DNA from: Chara braunii
Lineage: Eukaryota > Streptophyta > Charophyceae > Charales > Characeae
NCBI GenBank assembly: GCA_003427395.1
Contig: BFEA01000375.1
Span: 1,147,926 to 1,211,925 of the forward strand
Length of the DNA: 64,000 bases
Reading direction: 5' to 3'
Position 1 is the first letter of the stretch. Each line of letters begins with the position of its first letter. The notes under the pieces were generated by a model, which saw only the letters and a program-made list of their open reading frames with translations, ran no database searches and was not told the origin of the DNA. Of the stretch, positions 62,990-64,000 are shown piece after piece. The translations under genes and the position numbers were made by a program.

Positions 62990-63090
62990 GAGATATGATC
63001 ACGGAACTGCCCGCCCCTACCTAGGTAATTCAGAATGTGCCTCCAGTAGCGTTCGAACTCAGGTCTATATTTGAACAGTTCAGGGCCCTG
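62990..63090 (-). mobile_element. SINE piece with B box
   Basis: Minus strand: TGAACTGTTCAAATATAGACC, the B box GAGTTCGAACGC, then the body GGGCGGGCAGTTCC...GATCATATCTCAAGG, shared with 60.57-60.67 kb. Confidence 0.5.
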
Positions 63091-63769
63091 GGCCGACTAG
63101 CACTCGTTTTAAACGTGAGACAGTGCTGCGTGACCCGCTTTTGGCATTAAAAAAATGGTTTCTGCATTTTTTTCAGATTAAAAAAACTCTCTTTCTTCTA
63201 GATAAAGAAAGCACTTAGTGCCAACGAACTGTGATAGTCCTCTGGATACCCCTGATCGGTATTAGGGGGGTCTATGACCAACACGGGTGTGAGTGTGAGC
63301 GCGAGTGGGTTGTGTGTGGTGTGTGGGAGAGTGTTGGCCATAGCCTCTGCTGCTACTCGATGAAGGGTGGGGGACGATGAGAAAGGGAGGCACAGCTACT
63401 GGCAGGTCTCGGTCTTTGTGTTAGGCAGACCCCCACTGGCGGCCCCAACCCTATACACTAACCATTAGGGGCAAGGGGCAACATGAAATCCCCCCTTCAC
63501 AAAGAGAGGAAAACTATGCTTGCAGGGGTCCCCTCTAGATAGTCTTAGGAGTAGGTAGTGGAAACAGAAGTTGAGAGAAGAATATAGACAGTTGAAAAAA
63601 AAAAAGATAAAGAAAGCAAAATTCAGCTTAGGGTGCTCCCGTCAGCCAATGGGATGGGAGCCGTCGAATTCATCGCCTCTTTTTCTGGAGGCATGCTGGA
63701 CTCAGCCAATGGGCTGCGTCCAGTACTTCGTACACACCACTTCGTTTTTCTCTTCTCAAGACGTGAAGT
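63091..63769. other. No supported gene
   Basis: Mixed-composition DNA. CAGCCAATGGG occurs twice (63634 and 63695) as a local direct repeat. No domain. Confidence 0.5.
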
Positions 63770-63835
63770 ACTGTAGCAGGGATGCGTTTTCGCCCCCCCC
63801 CTCAGAAAGCTGTGAAAACGCATCGCTGCTACAGT
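63770..63835. repeat. 22-bp stem foldback
   Basis: CTGTAGCAGGGATGCGTTTT (63771-63790) pairs with AAAACGCATCGCTGCTACAG (63815-63834) with one mismatch; a G-C and an A-T pair extend the stem to 22 bp. The loop is 22 bases and contains a C-run. Confidence 0.85.
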
Positions 63836-64000
63836 GATTTTGAATTTAAAGAAAAAGAAGAAATCATGAACGTGCGTAGGGTACACAGGCAAAACTTTTC
63901 CCCTTTTTTCGAATCTCTGCAAAATTCGGAACTCCGCATGATTTCCCCTCCATCGATGGCCTGTAGCCATCTAAATATGTCACACGTGATAGAAAACCAA
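63836..64000. other. No supported gene
   Basis: AT-rich edge of the window with no recognisable feature. Confidence 0.5.

Overview
The window looks like nuclear DNA of a streptophyte, either a charophyte-grade alga or an early-diverging plant. The reasons are a PsbP-domain thylakoid lumen protein gene, chromodomain-type Ty3/gypsy elements primed by initiator tRNA-Met, U6 snRNA retrocopies, and very low gene density with many microsatellites. A Chara-like genome is my best guess, but nothing in the window proves the species. Three N gaps, two single Ns inside TC repeats and a Nextera mate-pair junction adapter beside one gap show a draft short-read assembly.

Layout. 0-4.4 kb: microsatellite and minisatellite DNA, a hammerhead-ribozyme remnant, the PsbP-domain gene (minus) and a U6 retropseudogene. 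4.4-12.2 kb: one decayed L1-like LINE on the minus strand, with gag-like ORF1, AP endonuclease, reverse transcriptase and zf-RVT. 12.2-14.3 kb: SINE, MITE and simple repeats. 14.3-16.3 kb: a broken gene coding a C2HC finger, a Josephin-like cysteine protease domain and RING-like modules. 18.4-36.5 kb: one LTR element (D) bounded by a 5-bp duplication (GTGAC). It carries gag but no recognisable pol, and it has absorbed a 9-kb gypsy element (A, minus), a ~4-kb spacer-like segment and a 136-bp palindromic tandem array. 37.4-54 kb: a related LTR, then an old gypsy element (E) whose integrase region took a SINE, which in turn took a second gypsy element (B, plus, the sister of A). 54-55.9 kb: a gap, a clpP-like fragment and a LINE fragment split by a MITE. 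56.2-61.7 kb: two more decayed relatives of the Josephin/RING gene (both minus), a small possibly spliced gene and a complete hammerhead ribozyme motif. 61.7-64 kb: SINE pieces, a U6 copy, and a MITE that contains a U6 retrocopy flanked by a 13-bp duplication.

How the parts relate. Only the PsbP-domain gene looks intact and host-functional. The Josephin/RING family is present three times with shared 3' flanks, so it has been locally duplicated and is decaying. LINE machinery probably made the U6 retrocopies, the SINEs and a tail-only insertion. The nesting gives relative ages: E before SINE before B, and D before A. The most unusual items are the type III hammerhead motifs (one with an intact core, one remnant with compensatory stem change), the U6-in-MITE insertion, and the Josephin-RING architecture, which joins a deubiquitinase fold to ubiquitin-ligase-type modules.
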